A stretch of DNA of 44,816 nucleotides from Ilumatobacteraceae bacterium (GTDB taxonomy: Bacteria; Actinomycetota; Acidimicrobiia; Acidimicrobiales; Ilumatobacteraceae): the NCBI GenBank assembly GCA_013213745.1, contig JABSQH010000020.1, positions 30,772 to 75,587 on the forward strand, in the 5' to 3' direction. How positions within the stretch are numbered: position 1 is the first letter of the stretch; every line of letters starts with the position of its first letter. The position numbers and the translations under genes were made by a program. Shown in pieces: positions 37,297-44,816 of this stretch. The notes under the pieces were generated by a model. It had not been told where the DNA came from. It was given only the letters and a program-made list of their open reading frames with translations, and ran no database searches.

Positions 37297-38871
37297 CTAC
37301 GCGTTCAAGCTGACGACGTCGATAATGCCAGGAGCGCCGCGCAACTCGTCGAGCACGGCTGCGGGCGTCTCCTTGGTGGGGGCGATGAGCATCACCGCAC
37401 GACCAGCGTCGTCGGAGTCGTCGACGCGAGCGACATCCATGTCCGCGATGTTCACGCCAGCATCGCCGAGCAACGTGCCAACGGTGCCGATCACACCGGG
37501 CCGGTCGTCGTTGCGAATCACGACCATGTGGTCGACCGGCGGCACGTCGAATGGAACCCCATCGATATTGACGATCCGCTGGTTGCCCTTCACCCCGGCC
37601 AATGTCCCGCTGATCGCGTGTCCGCCGCCGCGCAGCGTGAGCAAGTTGACGAAGTCGGTCGACGTCGACGACGAGACCTCGCGCACCTCGACGCCGTGTT
37701 CAGCAGCGAGTTGCGGCGCATTCACATACGTGACCACCTCGTCGGAGATCCCGCCGAAGAAACCCTTCAACGCGGCCAACTCCAAGATGCGCGTGTCGTA
37801 GCCGGCGATCTCGCCTTCGGTGACGATCTCCAGCGAGTCGGGCAATCCACCAGCGAGCGACACGAACAAGCCGCCGAGCCGTTCGGCCAGCGGCAGGTAC
37901 GGCCGGATCGTCTCGTTGGCCTCGGCGGCGTTGACGTTGACCGCGAACGGTACGAAGTCGCCGTCGAGCGCCAGCTCAACCATGGCCGCGATCGTGTCGC
38001 CGGCCTTGTCCTGCGCTTCACGGGTGCTCGCGCCCAGATGTGGCGTGACAATCACCGACGGCAGGTCGAACAACGGCGACTCGGTCGTCGGCTCGGCAGC
38101 GAACACGTCGAGTGCGGCTCCGGCGATCGTGCCGTCACGCAAACACTCGGCGAGTTCCGCTTCGTCGACGATGCCGCCGCGAGCGACGTTGATCAACCGC
38201 AGGCTCGGCTTGGCTTTGAGCAGCAGGTCACGATTGATCAGACCGAGCGTGTCCTGATTTTTCGGGAGGTGGATCGTGACGAAGTCAGACTCGGCGATGA
38301 CCTGGTCGAGGGGCAAGAGCTCGACACCCATGCGCTTGGCGCGGTCCTCAGCGACGAAGGGGTCGTAGGCGATCAGCCGCATGCCGAAGCCCTTCGCACG
38401 GTCGGCCACGAGCTTGCCGATGCGGCCCAAACCGACGATCCCGAGCGTCTTGTCGCACAGCTCCACGCCTTCCCACTTGCTGCGCTCCCACCGGCCATCG
38501 ACCAAGGCCGCATGCGCCTGGGGAACGTTGCGGGCGACCGCCATGAGCAGGGCCATCGTGTGCTCGGCGGCCGAGACGATGTTGCTCTGCGGCGCGTTGA
38601 CCACCATGACGCCACGGCTGGTCGCAGTGTCGACGTCGACGTTGTCGAGGCCGATTCCGGCCCGCCCGACCACCATCAATTCGTCGGCTGCGGCGAGCAC
38701 CTCGGCGGTCACCTGCGTGGACGAACGGATGATCAACCCATGCGCGCCGACGATCGCCTCGAGCAACTCCTCCGCCGACAATCCAGTGCGTACATCGACG
38801 TCATGGCCGATAGCACGGAGACGGTCGAGACCTCCGTCGGCGATCTTCTCGGTCACGAGGATTCGAGCCAT
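37297..38871 (-). CDS. serA: D-3-phosphoglycerate dehydrogenase
   Basis: First step of serine synthesis, 524 residues, the long type with an intervening domain and C-terminal ACT domain. LIIRSSTQVTAEVLAAADEL, VVGRAGIGLDNVDVDTATSR, NAPQSNIVSAAEHTMALLMA, the NAD motif TLGIVGLGRIGKLVADRA, NVARGGIVDEAELAECL, TPHLGASTREAQ with the catalytic His, and the ACT domain MVVIRNDDRPGVIGTVGTLL. ATG at 38871 was chosen; the frame is open to 39006 over the divergent membrane-protein gene. No leader peptide was found upstream. Confidence 0.95.
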   Translation of the reverse strand: MARILVTEKIADGGLDRLRAIGHDVDVRTGLSAEELLEAIVGAHGLIIRSSTQVTAEVLAAADELMVVGRAGIGLDNVDVDTATSRGVMVVNAPQSNIVSAAEHTMALLMAVARNVPQAHAALVDGRWERSKWEGVELCDKTLGIVGLGRIGKLVADRAKGFGMRLIAYDPFVAEDRAKRMGVELLPLDQVIAESDFVTIHLPKNQDTLGLINRDLLLKAKPSLRLINVARGGIVDEAELAECLRDGTIAGAALDVFAAEPTTESPLFDLPSVIVTPHLGASTREAQDKAGDTIAAMVELALDGDFVPFAVNVNAAEANETIRPYLPLAERLGGLFVSLAGGLPDSLEIVTEGEIAGYDTRILELAALKGFFGGISDEVVTYVNAPQLAAEHGVEVREVSSSTSTDFVNLLTLRGGGHAISGTLAGVKGNQRIVNIDGVPFDVPPVDHMVVIRNDDRPGVIGTVGTLLGDAGVNIADMDVARVDDSDDAGRAVMLIAPTKETPAAVLDELRGAPGIIDVVSLNA

Positions 38872-38922
38872 GCCGACAGTGCTATCGGATTTGTGGCGCT
38901 GCGACACGGTACGTTGCCGCCG

Positions 38923-40149
38923 ATGGCTGACGTCTCGAGCGACGATCCGGTCGGCGCGCAGCTGCGCGAGGTCGAGTCGTGGTTCATCAAGCGCGGCGTC
39001 CCGCACTTCGTCGAGACCGAGAACGAGGGAATTCTCGACGCGCCGACCCGAGCGCTCCCGATCCTCGTACCGGCATACCTGCTGCTCGGACTCAATGCGC
39101 TCGACCTACAGGGGTTGACGCTGGCCGAGAACCTCGCTACGGCCGCGGTGGTCATCGTGTTGCTGATCGCCACCTGGGCGATCAGGAACCGGGTCCGCGG
39201 GTTGCCCACGTTCGCTCGCCCCACCGACATCGACCGCCCCGAGCTGGCGCTGTTCGTCGTCGGACCGGCGGTGCCTGTGTTGATGTTCGGTCAGTTGACC
39301 GACGCGGTCCGCACCATGCTGCAGGCCACGCTGCTGCTGGCCATCATCTACGGCTGGTCGTCGTATGGCCTCGGGCCGCTGACCCGCTGGGCGGCCCGAC
39401 GCACCGGCGATCAGTTCGCAGCCCTGATCTCGCTCGTCGGTCGGGCGCTCCCGCTGCTACTGCTGTTCAACACCTTCCTGTTCATCAACGCAGAGGTGTG
39501 GGAAGTCGCCGGCAATCTGACCGGCATTGCGTTCGTGATCATCGTCGGCACGTTCTTCCTCCTCGGTGCGATCTTCGCGCTCAGCCGTGTACCCGGGTTC
39601 ATCCGGAGCGTCAGCGAATTCGACTCGATGGCCGCCATCGAGGCCGATCTCGTCGGAACACCGGCGGCGGACCTCCCACTGCCGGGCGAGGGCGAAGCCA
39701 CCGTGTCACGTCTGCGATTCCGCCAGAAAGTCAACATCGCGCTGCTGGTGCTGTTCGGGCAGGCTCTCCAGATCACCCTCGTGGTGATCGCGCTCACCGC
39801 CTTCTTCGTCGGTTTCGGGCTCTTGGCGATCAGCTTGGCGACCACGAGCCGTTGGATGGGTATCGACGACGTCCACGTGCTGTGGGAAACGTCACTCACC
39901 GGACGCGACCTCGTCCTCAGCGAACCGCTCTTGCGGGTATCGATATTCCTCGGGATGTTCTCGGGGATGTACTTCACGGTGCTGTTGACGACCGACCCGA
40001 CCTATCGCGACGAGTTCTCCGCCGACGTCGGCCCGACGATTCGCCAGGCGCTGGCCGTGCGGCTCGCATACCGCACCGTGCTTTGCGCCCGCGGCGAACT
40101 CGACACGCCAGCACGACGATTTCCGTGGCAGCGGCGGCGCTCGTCATGA
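38923..40149 (+). CDS. integral membrane protein of unknown function
   Basis: 408 residues with about eight or nine hydrophobic helices (for example ALPILVPAYLLLGLNALDL, AAVVIVLLIATWAI, LALFVVGPAVPVLMFG, ATLLLAIIYGW, LPLLLLFNTFLFI, AFVIIVGTFFLLGAIFAL, QITLVVIALTAFFVGFGLLA, VSIFLGMFSGMYFTVLL). There is a cytoplasmic-looking N-terminal domain (about 1-45) and a 60-residue loop after helix six. No transporter signature recognised. ATG at 38923. The next gene's ATG overlaps its stop, so it is co-transcribed with the GNAT-menC pair. Confidence 0.75.
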   Translation: MADVSSDDPVGAQLREVESWFIKRGVPHFVETENEGILDAPTRALPILVPAYLLLGLNALDLQGLTLAENLATAAVVIVLLIATWAIRNRVRGLPTFARPTDIDRPELALFVVGPAVPVLMFGQLTDAVRTMLQATLLLAIIYGWSSYGLGPLTRWAARRTGDQFAALISLVGRALPLLLLFNTFLFINAEVWEVAGNLTGIAFVIIVGTFFLLGAIFALSRVPGFIRSVSEFDSMAAIEADLVGTPAADLPLPGEGEATVSRLRFRQKVNIALLVLFGQALQITLVVIALTAFFVGFGLLAISLATTSRWMGIDDVHVLWETSLTGRDLVLSEPLLRVSIFLGMFSGMYFTVLLTTDPTYRDEFSADVGPTIRQALAVRLAYRTVLCARGELDTPARRFPWQRRRSS

Positions 40150-40856
40150 ACGACACCGCGCTCCACCTGCTGAGACCAGGCGACGATGTCGGCGCCGTCG
40201 GCGAGGTATTCCGGTCGGTGTGGGGGTCGGCAAATCCGTTGATCCCCCGCGAGCTCCTCGTCGCCATCGTCCACAGCGGTGGTTATGTCGTCGTCGCTAC
40301 CGACCGATCGCGGCGCCCCGTGGCGACGTCTGTCGGCATGCTCGGTACGGACGATCGCAACCGCCCGATCCTGCACAGCCACGTCACCGGCGTCATCGCC
40401 GAGATGCGCGGCAGCGGACTGGGTTTCACCATCAAACAACACCAATGGCGCTGGGCGAGTAGGCGCGGCCTGACGGCGATCACCTGGACCTTCGACCCGC
40501 TCGTGCGGGCGAACGCATGGTTCAACATCGCTCGCCTCGGCGCCGAGGTCGTTGCCTACCACCAGAACTTCTACGGCGAGATGATCGACGACATCAACTC
40601 GGGCGACGATTCCGATCGATTGGTCGTGCGGTGGGACGTGAACACCGCCGTCACCCAGGGCCGCACCAGCCCACGGGCGCCGGTCGCCGTGGTACCGACG
40701 CCCGACGACATCGTCGCGCTGCGCCGCAACGATGCGGCCGCCGTCGCCCGATGGCGGAACCGCCACCGCACCGAACTGGCAGCGCCGCTCGACGCAGGTG
40801 CATCGGTCGTCGAGTTCACTCCGACGGGCGAGTACGTGCTGCACTCTTCATCGTGA
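40146..40856 (+). CDS. GNAT-superfamily acyltransferase paired with menC
   Basis: 236 residues. RPGDDVGAVGEVFRSVWGSA, GGYVVVATDRSRRPVATSVG, HSHVTGVIAEMRGSGLGFTI, KQHQWRWASRRGLTAITWTF, NAWFNIARLGAEVVAYHQNF YG follow the COG3375-type predicted acetyltransferases, with the RGSGLG acyl-CoA loop. It overlaps the preceding gene (ATGA) and the following menC-like gene (GTGA). In Geobacillus a GNAT next to this racemase type succinylates D-amino acids; a similar role is plausible here but unproven. Confidence 0.75.
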   Translation: MNDTALHLLRPGDDVGAVGEVFRSVWGSANPLIPRELLVAIVHSGGYVVVATDRSRRPVATSVGMLGTDDRNRPILHSHVTGVIAEMRGSGLGFTIKQHQWRWASRRGLTAITWTFDPLVRANAWFNIARLGAEVVAYHQNFYGEMIDDINSGDDSDRLVVRWDVNTAVTQGRTSPRAPVAVVPTPDDIVALRRNDAAAVARWRNRHRTELAAPLDAGASVVEFTPTGEYVLHSSS

Positions 40857-42019
40857 GCGATCACGACCACACCCACAGCGACATGTTCGGCCACAGCACC
40901 CCGCGGCCACTCCGGCGCGTCGAACTCAGGCGCGTCGACATGCCGCTGGTCACACCGTTCCGTACGAGCTTCGGGATCGAGACTCGACGCGACGTCTTGT
41001 TGGTGCGCGCCGAACTGGGCGATGGCGACGTGGAGGGTTGGGGTGAATGCGTGGCGCTGAGTGAGCCCGCCTACTCGGCGGAGTACGTCGAGGGCGCCCA
41101 CGCAGTGATCGAGCACCATCTGCTGCCGCGGCTGTTCGCGACCGGCGAATTGACGGCCGCCCAGGTCGGCGCAGAGCTCGCGTCGATTCACGGGCATCAC
41201 ATGGCCAAGGCGGCGCTGGAAATGGCGCTGCTCGACGCCGAACTTCGCGCCAGCGACCAATCGTTCGCCGACGCAATCGGCGTCGAGGTGACCTCGATTC
41301 CGAGTGGAGTCAGCGTCGGGATCCACGACAGCATCGATGCGCTCCTGGCCGCTGTGCAGGGGTACATCGACGACGGCTACATGCGCATCAAGTTGAAGAT
41401 CCAGCCCGGCTGGGACATCGAGCCGGTTGCGGCCGTGCGCACGCTGATCGGCCCCGACACGCCACTCCAGGTCGACGCCAATACCGCATACCAGCGCACC
41501 GACGGAGCGCACCTTGCGCAGCTCGACCAGTACGACCTCCTCCTCATCGAACAACCGCTCCCCGAACACGACCTGTTGGGCCACGCCCAATTGGCCGCCG
41601 AAGTGACGACGCCGATATGTCTCGACGAGTCGCTCACCAGCGTGGCCGTCACGGCCGACGCGATCGCGCTCGGCGCGTGCGAAATCGCCAACATCAAGCC
41701 CGGCCGCGTCGGCGGCTACCTCGAGGCGATCCGCATCCACGATCTCTGTCGCGCCCACGGGATCCCGACGTGGTGCGGCGGAATGCTCGAGACGGGCATC
41801 GGCCGGGCCGCCAACGCCGGACTCGCCGGACTCCCGGGGTTCACCCTGCCGGGCGACATCAGTGCGGCGTCGCGTTTCTACGAAACCGACATCGTGGCAT
41901 CGCCGATCACGATCAGCGACGGGCACGTCGCCGTGCCGCGCTCGCCCGGCTTGGGTTTCGAAATCGACCACGCGGCGCTGGATTCCGTCACGACGTCGCT
42001 CGCAGTCGTGAGCGGCTGA
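40853..42019 (+). CDS. menC: o-succinylbenzoate synthase / N-succinylamino-acid racemase family enzyme
   Basis: Enolase-superfamily enzyme of 388 residues. Catalytic set: KxK in YMRIKLKIQPGWD (Lys about 180 and 182), metal ligands Asp about 208 (LQVDANTAY), Glu about 233 (LIEQPL) and Asp about 258 (CLDESLTS), and Lys about 282 (NIKPGRVGG). All are present. The family includes true OSBS of menaquinone synthesis and NSARs that also racemise N-succinyl amino acids. The adjacent GNAT favours the NSAR-type; no other men gene is in the window. GTG start overlaps the GNAT stop. Confidence 0.85.
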   Translation: MSDHDHTHSDMFGHSTPRPLRRVELRRVDMPLVTPFRTSFGIETRRDVLLVRAELGDGDVEGWGECVALSEPAYSAEYVEGAHAVIEHHLLPRLFATGELTAAQVGAELASIHGHHMAKAALEMALLDAELRASDQSFADAIGVEVTSIPSGVSVGIHDSIDALLAAVQGYIDDGYMRIKLKIQPGWDIEPVAAVRTLIGPDTPLQVDANTAYQRTDGAHLAQLDQYDLLLIEQPLPEHDLLGHAQLAAEVTTPICLDESLTSVAVTADAIALGACEIANIKPGRVGGYLEAIRIHDLCRAHGIPTWCGGMLETGIGRAANAGLAGLPGFTLPGDISAASRFYETDIVASPITISDGHVAVPRSPGLGFEIDHAALDSVTTSLAVVSG

Positions 42020-42044
42020 ACACCAGTCGATACCATCGGCCGGT

Positions 42045-42452
42045 ATGACCCACCCGTTCCTGTCCGACGACTGGATGGACGCCGCACGGGCGATCCGCGA
42101 AAAGTACGCCCATGACGTCCCTGAGGTGACGACCTCGATCCGCATGAATCAGGTGATCGTCGACGTGCCGTTCGGCGACGGCGAGGTGCACAGCTTTCTC
42201 GACACGTCATCGGGCCACCTCACGATGGAGCTCGGGGCACTCGACGAACCCGACGCAACGATCACCACCGACTACGACACGGCGAGGGCGATCTTCGTCG
42301 ATCAGGACCAGACGGTGGCGATGCAGGCGTTCATGAACGGCAAGATCAAGGTCCAGGGCGACATGATGAAGATGATGGCCATGCAGACCGCGTTGCCGTC
42401 GAACGAGTTCTCGGAGAAGATCGCCGAGGAGATCAAAGCGATCACTGCGTAA
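42045..42452 (+). CDS. SCP2 sterol-binding-like protein
   Basis: 135 residues with an SCP2-type lipid-binding pattern: FLSDDWMDAARAIREKYAHD, then IVDVPFGDGEVHSFLDTSSG, EPDATITTDYDTARAIFVDQ, QAFMNGKIKVQGDMMKMMAM. The D..T...D..T......D......A.M.GK.KV.GDM.K pattern is the core of SCP2 domains. No signal peptide. It follows menC by about 25 bp. The ligand is unknown; sterol- or acyl-type lipids are typical. Confidence 0.82.
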   Translation: MTHPFLSDDWMDAARAIREKYAHDVPEVTTSIRMNQVIVDVPFGDGEVHSFLDTSSGHLTMELGALDEPDATITTDYDTARAIFVDQDQTVAMQAFMNGKIKVQGDMMKMMAMQTALPSNEFSEKIAEEIKAITA

Positions 42453-42493
42453 CCGGCGGCGCCCGATCGATTGCGGTCGGCGATGATCACCGG

Positions 42494-42628
42494 ATAATTC
42501 GCCTCGGAACGACCGTGATCGGAGCCGACGACGTGGAGTGGGACGGCTACTCGGGCGACGACGACTTCGTCGTGCTCGCCGATACCGAGGGCAACCGATT
42601 CTGCGTCGTCGACGCCCGCCACGCCTGA
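42494..42628 (+). pseudogene. C-terminal relic of a VOC/glyoxalase-like gene
   Basis: After a TAA (42493-42495 region) the frame reads RLGTTVIGADDVEWDGYSGD, then DDFVVLADTEGNRFCVVDAR HA and TGA at 42626-42628. The DxxVVLADxEGNxFCV end is diagnostic of glyoxalase-like VOC domains, where the Glu binds metal. About 38 codons remain; the rest of the gene is missing. It lies convergent with the SDR gene, 9 bp from its stop. Confidence 0.65.
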
Positions 42629-42637
42629 CTCGAGGAT

Positions 42638-43537
42638 CTACTCGGCAAGCGGACCCAGCGCTGAGCCAAGACCGCTGACATCCCACATCTCGGACTGTTC
42701 GACCGTCTCGGCCATCTCCCAGGTGCGAACACGCTTGATGACGCCACCCTGTACGAAGAACGTCTCACCGCTGAACGGGCAGTCAGCCGTACTCAGGTAC
42801 GCCACGAGCGGCGAGACGTTGGCCGGGTCCCATTCGTCGAACGCACCGTCGCGCGGCGTCATGATCTCTTCGAGGCCCGGCGTCGCCAGCGTCAGACGCG
42901 TCCGCGCACCCGGAGCGATGCAGTTACTGACGACGTCATACCGCGCCAGCTCTTTCGCGGCGATCTGGCTGAACGTCGCGATCCCCGACTTCGCCGCTCC
43001 GTAGTTCGCCTGCCCGGGGTTCGAGAACAGCCCAGACGTCGACGACGTGTGCACCAGGTTCCGGCGTCGACCACGTCCGGCTTTGTGCTCCTCACGCCAG
43101 TACGCCGCGGCCCATCGGCTCGGCGCAAAGTGACCCTTCATGTGCACGGCGATCACCGCGTCCCACTCGTCTTCGGTCATGTTGGCGATCACGCGATCAC
43201 GCAGAATGCCGGCGTTGTTCACCAGGATGTCGAGCGACCCATAGGTCTCGACGGCTGCGTTGATCAGGCGCTGGGCACCCTCCCAGTCGGCGACGTCGTC
43301 GGCGTTGGCAATGGCGTCACCGCCGAGATCACGGATCTCCGCCACCACCTCTTCGGCCGGTGTGGCGTCACTGCCGGCGCCGTCGTTGGCCCCACCGAGG
43401 TCGTTGACGACGACACGCGCGCCTTCACGGGCGAACAGCAGGGCGTGCTCACGCCCGAGTCCCCGACCTGCGCCGGTGATGATGGCGACACGGCCGTCGA
43501 GCTGGCCGACATCGTTTGCTGCCTGGTCGGATGCCAT
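42638..43537 (-). CDS. short-chain dehydrogenase/reductase (peroxisomal MFE-2-like type)
   Basis: NAD(P)-dependent oxidoreductase of 299 residues. Cofactor motif TGAGRGLGRE (about 21-30), VVVNDLGGANDGAGSDATPA (the insertion typical of 3-hydroxyacyl-CoA dehydrogenase domains of MFE-2), NNAGILRD, catalytic Ser region HTSSTSGLF, YxxxK at Tyr about 179 and Lys about 183 (NYGAAKSG). AGGAAG precedes ATG 43537; a longer frame to 43711 crosses the PASTA gene's end. A role in fatty-acid or steroid side-chain oxidation fits, together with SCP2, but is inference. Confidence 0.9.
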   Translation of the reverse strand: MASDQAANDVGQLDGRVAIITGAGRGLGREHALLFAREGARVVVNDLGGANDGAGSDATPAEEVVAEIRDLGGDAIANADDVADWEGAQRLINAAVETYGSLDILVNNAGILRDRVIANMTEDEWDAVIAVHMKGHFAPSRWAAAYWREEHKAGRGRRRNLVHTSSTSGLFSNPGQANYGAAKSGIATFSQIAAKELARYDVVSNCIAPGARTRLTLATPGLEEIMTPRDGAFDEWDPANVSPLVAYLSTADCPFSGETFFVQGGVIKRVRTWEMAETVEQSEMWDVSGLGSALGPLAE

Positions 43538-43646
43538 GTGATCTTCCTGGGTCGTCGCTTGGCCGGAACCGTAGCGACCCGAATCGCAAGACGACGATTC
43601 CCGACGAGCGGGATCAGCTACCGCCGACCGCTCTTGCTTGGCGATG

Positions 43647-44816
43647 TCACAGGAAGATGACGTCGACGCCCGTGCCGCGGGGGAACGTGGTGCCCGGTTC
43701 GGCGGGCTCACCGTTGATCGTCAACGACACGAACGTGCCCGTCGTCGTCCCGAGCAAGCTGTCGATCACGAACCCGGCCTCGGTGAGGGCGCTCTGCGCA
43801 TCGTCGAATGAGAGACCCGTCAGGTCCGGGAGGGGGACGACGTCGGGACCCTTCGAGACCTGCACCGTCACCGTGCCGCCGCGCTCGACCGGCGTCTCCG
43901 GCGCCGGGCTCTGAGCCACGATCAACCCGGATTCGACGGTGTCGCTGAACAACGCCTCTCCCTCTGCGAGCACGAGTTGGAGCCCATCAACAGCCGCTGT
44001 TGCCTGCTCGAGGTTCAACCCGGTGAGCGCTGGCGCGGGACGCGGCTCGGGACCTTTCGACACCGTGACGACGATGCGTGTGTCAGGGAGCACTTGGGCA
44101 CCGGCGACGAGCGAGGCATTGTCCTCGACCTGCCACGTGATGATCGAGCCGGCCGGAACCTCCTCGTCGAATGCCTCGGGAGCCTCGACCAGCACGAGTC
44201 GCAGGTCGTCGAGCAGCTGGCGCGCAGCCGCCAGCTCGAGGTTCTCCAGGTCGGGCAACGTGCGTAGCTCCGGCCCCTCGCTGACGACGAGGAGGAAGTC
44301 CTCGCCTTCTTCGAGGTCGACCCCCGCAGCGGGTTCGGTTCGAATCACGTCGCCCGGCTCGGGTTGATCATCAGACCGCTCCGCCGTTGTCAGGATGGTC
44401 CAACCGTTGCCGGCGATGGCGTTGAGCGCAACGTCTTCTTGCACGCCGACGAGGTCGGGGACCTCGAACGACTTCGTCCGCACGAGCTGCCATCCGGCGT
44501 ACGACAGCCCAGCGAGACCGACGATGACGACGAGCACGATGAGCACGATCGGCAACACTCGTCGACGGCGCGGCTGAGCGTCGTAGATCTCGCCGCTGGG
44601 GTCGCGGGCCTCATCGAAGGGACCAGGACTGGGCGGCGTCGGCGGCACCGTTGGCCCAACGAGCGTCGCCGGACCCGCGGCAGGTGGGACTGCGGGGGGC
44701 TCCGTCACCGCCGGCGGGGTCGACGTATCCGACGGCGTGTCGGCGATGTCGGTCATGACGATCAGCGGACCATCCGGAGGGCCAGAGGCAGCGGCAGGGG
44801 CGTCGATCGCCGATGC
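43647..44816 (-). CDS. PASTA-domain membrane protein, probably the C-terminal part of a PknB-type kinase (5' partial)
   Basis: The frame is open to the window edge. An internal ATG at 44756 would give 369 residues, but the Pro/Thr-rich stretch around it (TPSDTSTPPAVTEPPAVPPA) is like a PknB juxtamembrane linker. A basic stop-transfer RRRR precedes a membrane helix (VLPIVLIVLVVIVGLAGLSY), then four PASTA repeats, each with a G-T/V-x-V-x-VS+G end (EGEDFLLVVSEGPE, DTRIVVTVSKGPE, GGTVTVQVSKGPD). PASTA binds muropeptides outside the cell. Whether a kinase domain precedes lies outside the window. Separated from the SDR gene by 109 bp. Confidence 0.8.
   Translation of the reverse strand, partial: ASAIDAPAAASGPPDGPLIVMTDIADTPSDTSTPPAVTEPPAVPPAAGPATLVGPTVPPTPPSPGPFDEARDPSGEIYDAQPRRRRVLPIVLIVLVVIVGLAGLSYAGWQLVRTKSFEVPDLVGVQEDVALNAIAGNGWTILTTAERSDDQPEPGDVIRTEPAAGVDLEEGEDFLLVVSEGPELRTLPDLENLELAAARQLLDDLRLVLVEAPEAFDEEVPAGSIITWQVEDNASLVAGAQVLPDTRIVVTVSKGPEPRPAPALTGLNLEQATAAVDGLQLVLAEGEALFSDTVESGLIVAQSPAPETPVERGGTVTVQVSKGPDVVPLPDLTGLSFDDAQSALTEAGFVIDSLLGTTTGTFVSLTINGEPAEPGTTFPRGTGVDVIFL

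Overview
The window is high-GC bacterial DNA, almost certainly from an actinomycete of the class Acidimicrobiia (Ilumatobacter-like). The pointers are strongly GC-biased codon use, an F420-type LLM oxidoreductase, a DUF222/HNH endonuclease relic, the citramalate route to isoleucine, the long actinobacterial form of LeuA, and promoter/start-codon arrangements that look leaderless. Genes are tightly packed with many 1-8 bp overlaps. No intact mobile element, CRISPR array or complete rRNA/tRNA gene was seen.

Layout. 1-8.6 kb: galT, a PaaI-type thioesterase, an IlvD/Edd dehydratase, an XRE/MmyB regulator, a small operon (conserved protein, HhH DNA glycosylase, methyltransferase) and cimA. 8.6-9.6 kb: a regulatory, non-coding stretch holding the cimA attenuator and a candidate large structured RNA. 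9.6-15.4 kb: leuB-ilvE, greA, alpha/beta hydrolase, ABC1 kinase, FKBP lipoprotein. 15.4-20.4 kb: nadA-nadB-DUF3179-nadC. 20.3-25.4 kb: RidA-like protein, IclR regulator, leuCD, a shortened thioesterase, cytochrome P450. 25.4-28.6 kb: tetR-ABC ATPase-ABC permease. 28.7-30.7 kb: two gene relics and a DEAD-box helicase. 30.7-34.2 kb: leuA with attenuator, a small membrane protein, ferredoxin, pyrF. 34.2-37.3 kb: broken genes around an LLM oxidoreductase. 37.3-44.8 kb: serA, a membrane protein, GNAT-menC, SCP2, SDR and a PASTA protein running off the end.

Two themes stand out. First, branched-chain amino-acid synthesis is split into layers of control. The isoleucine-committing gene cimA is preceded by a leader peptide with four consecutive Ile codons, then a hairpin and an intrinsic terminator. 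The leucine-committing gene leuA is preceded by a leader peptide with five consecutive Leu codons and the same two hairpins. The shared isomerase genes leuCD sit behind a divergent IclR regulator with a 17-bp palindrome between them. Both leader peptides start where a promoter would place the first transcribed base, so both may be leaderless.

Second, almost every gap between good genes holds a gene corpse: PEP mutase, PhyH dioxygenase, cydA, aminoglycoside kinase, cupin, DUF222/HNH, GNAT and VOC relics. Two further genes (TesB-like thioesterase, RidA-like) appear to have lost internal blocks in frame. The best candidate for something undescribed is the ~640-nt stretch at 8890-9528. It runs from a sigma70-like promoter through a series of hairpins, four of them with UUCG or GNRA loops in the same orientation, to a terminator-like hairpin.
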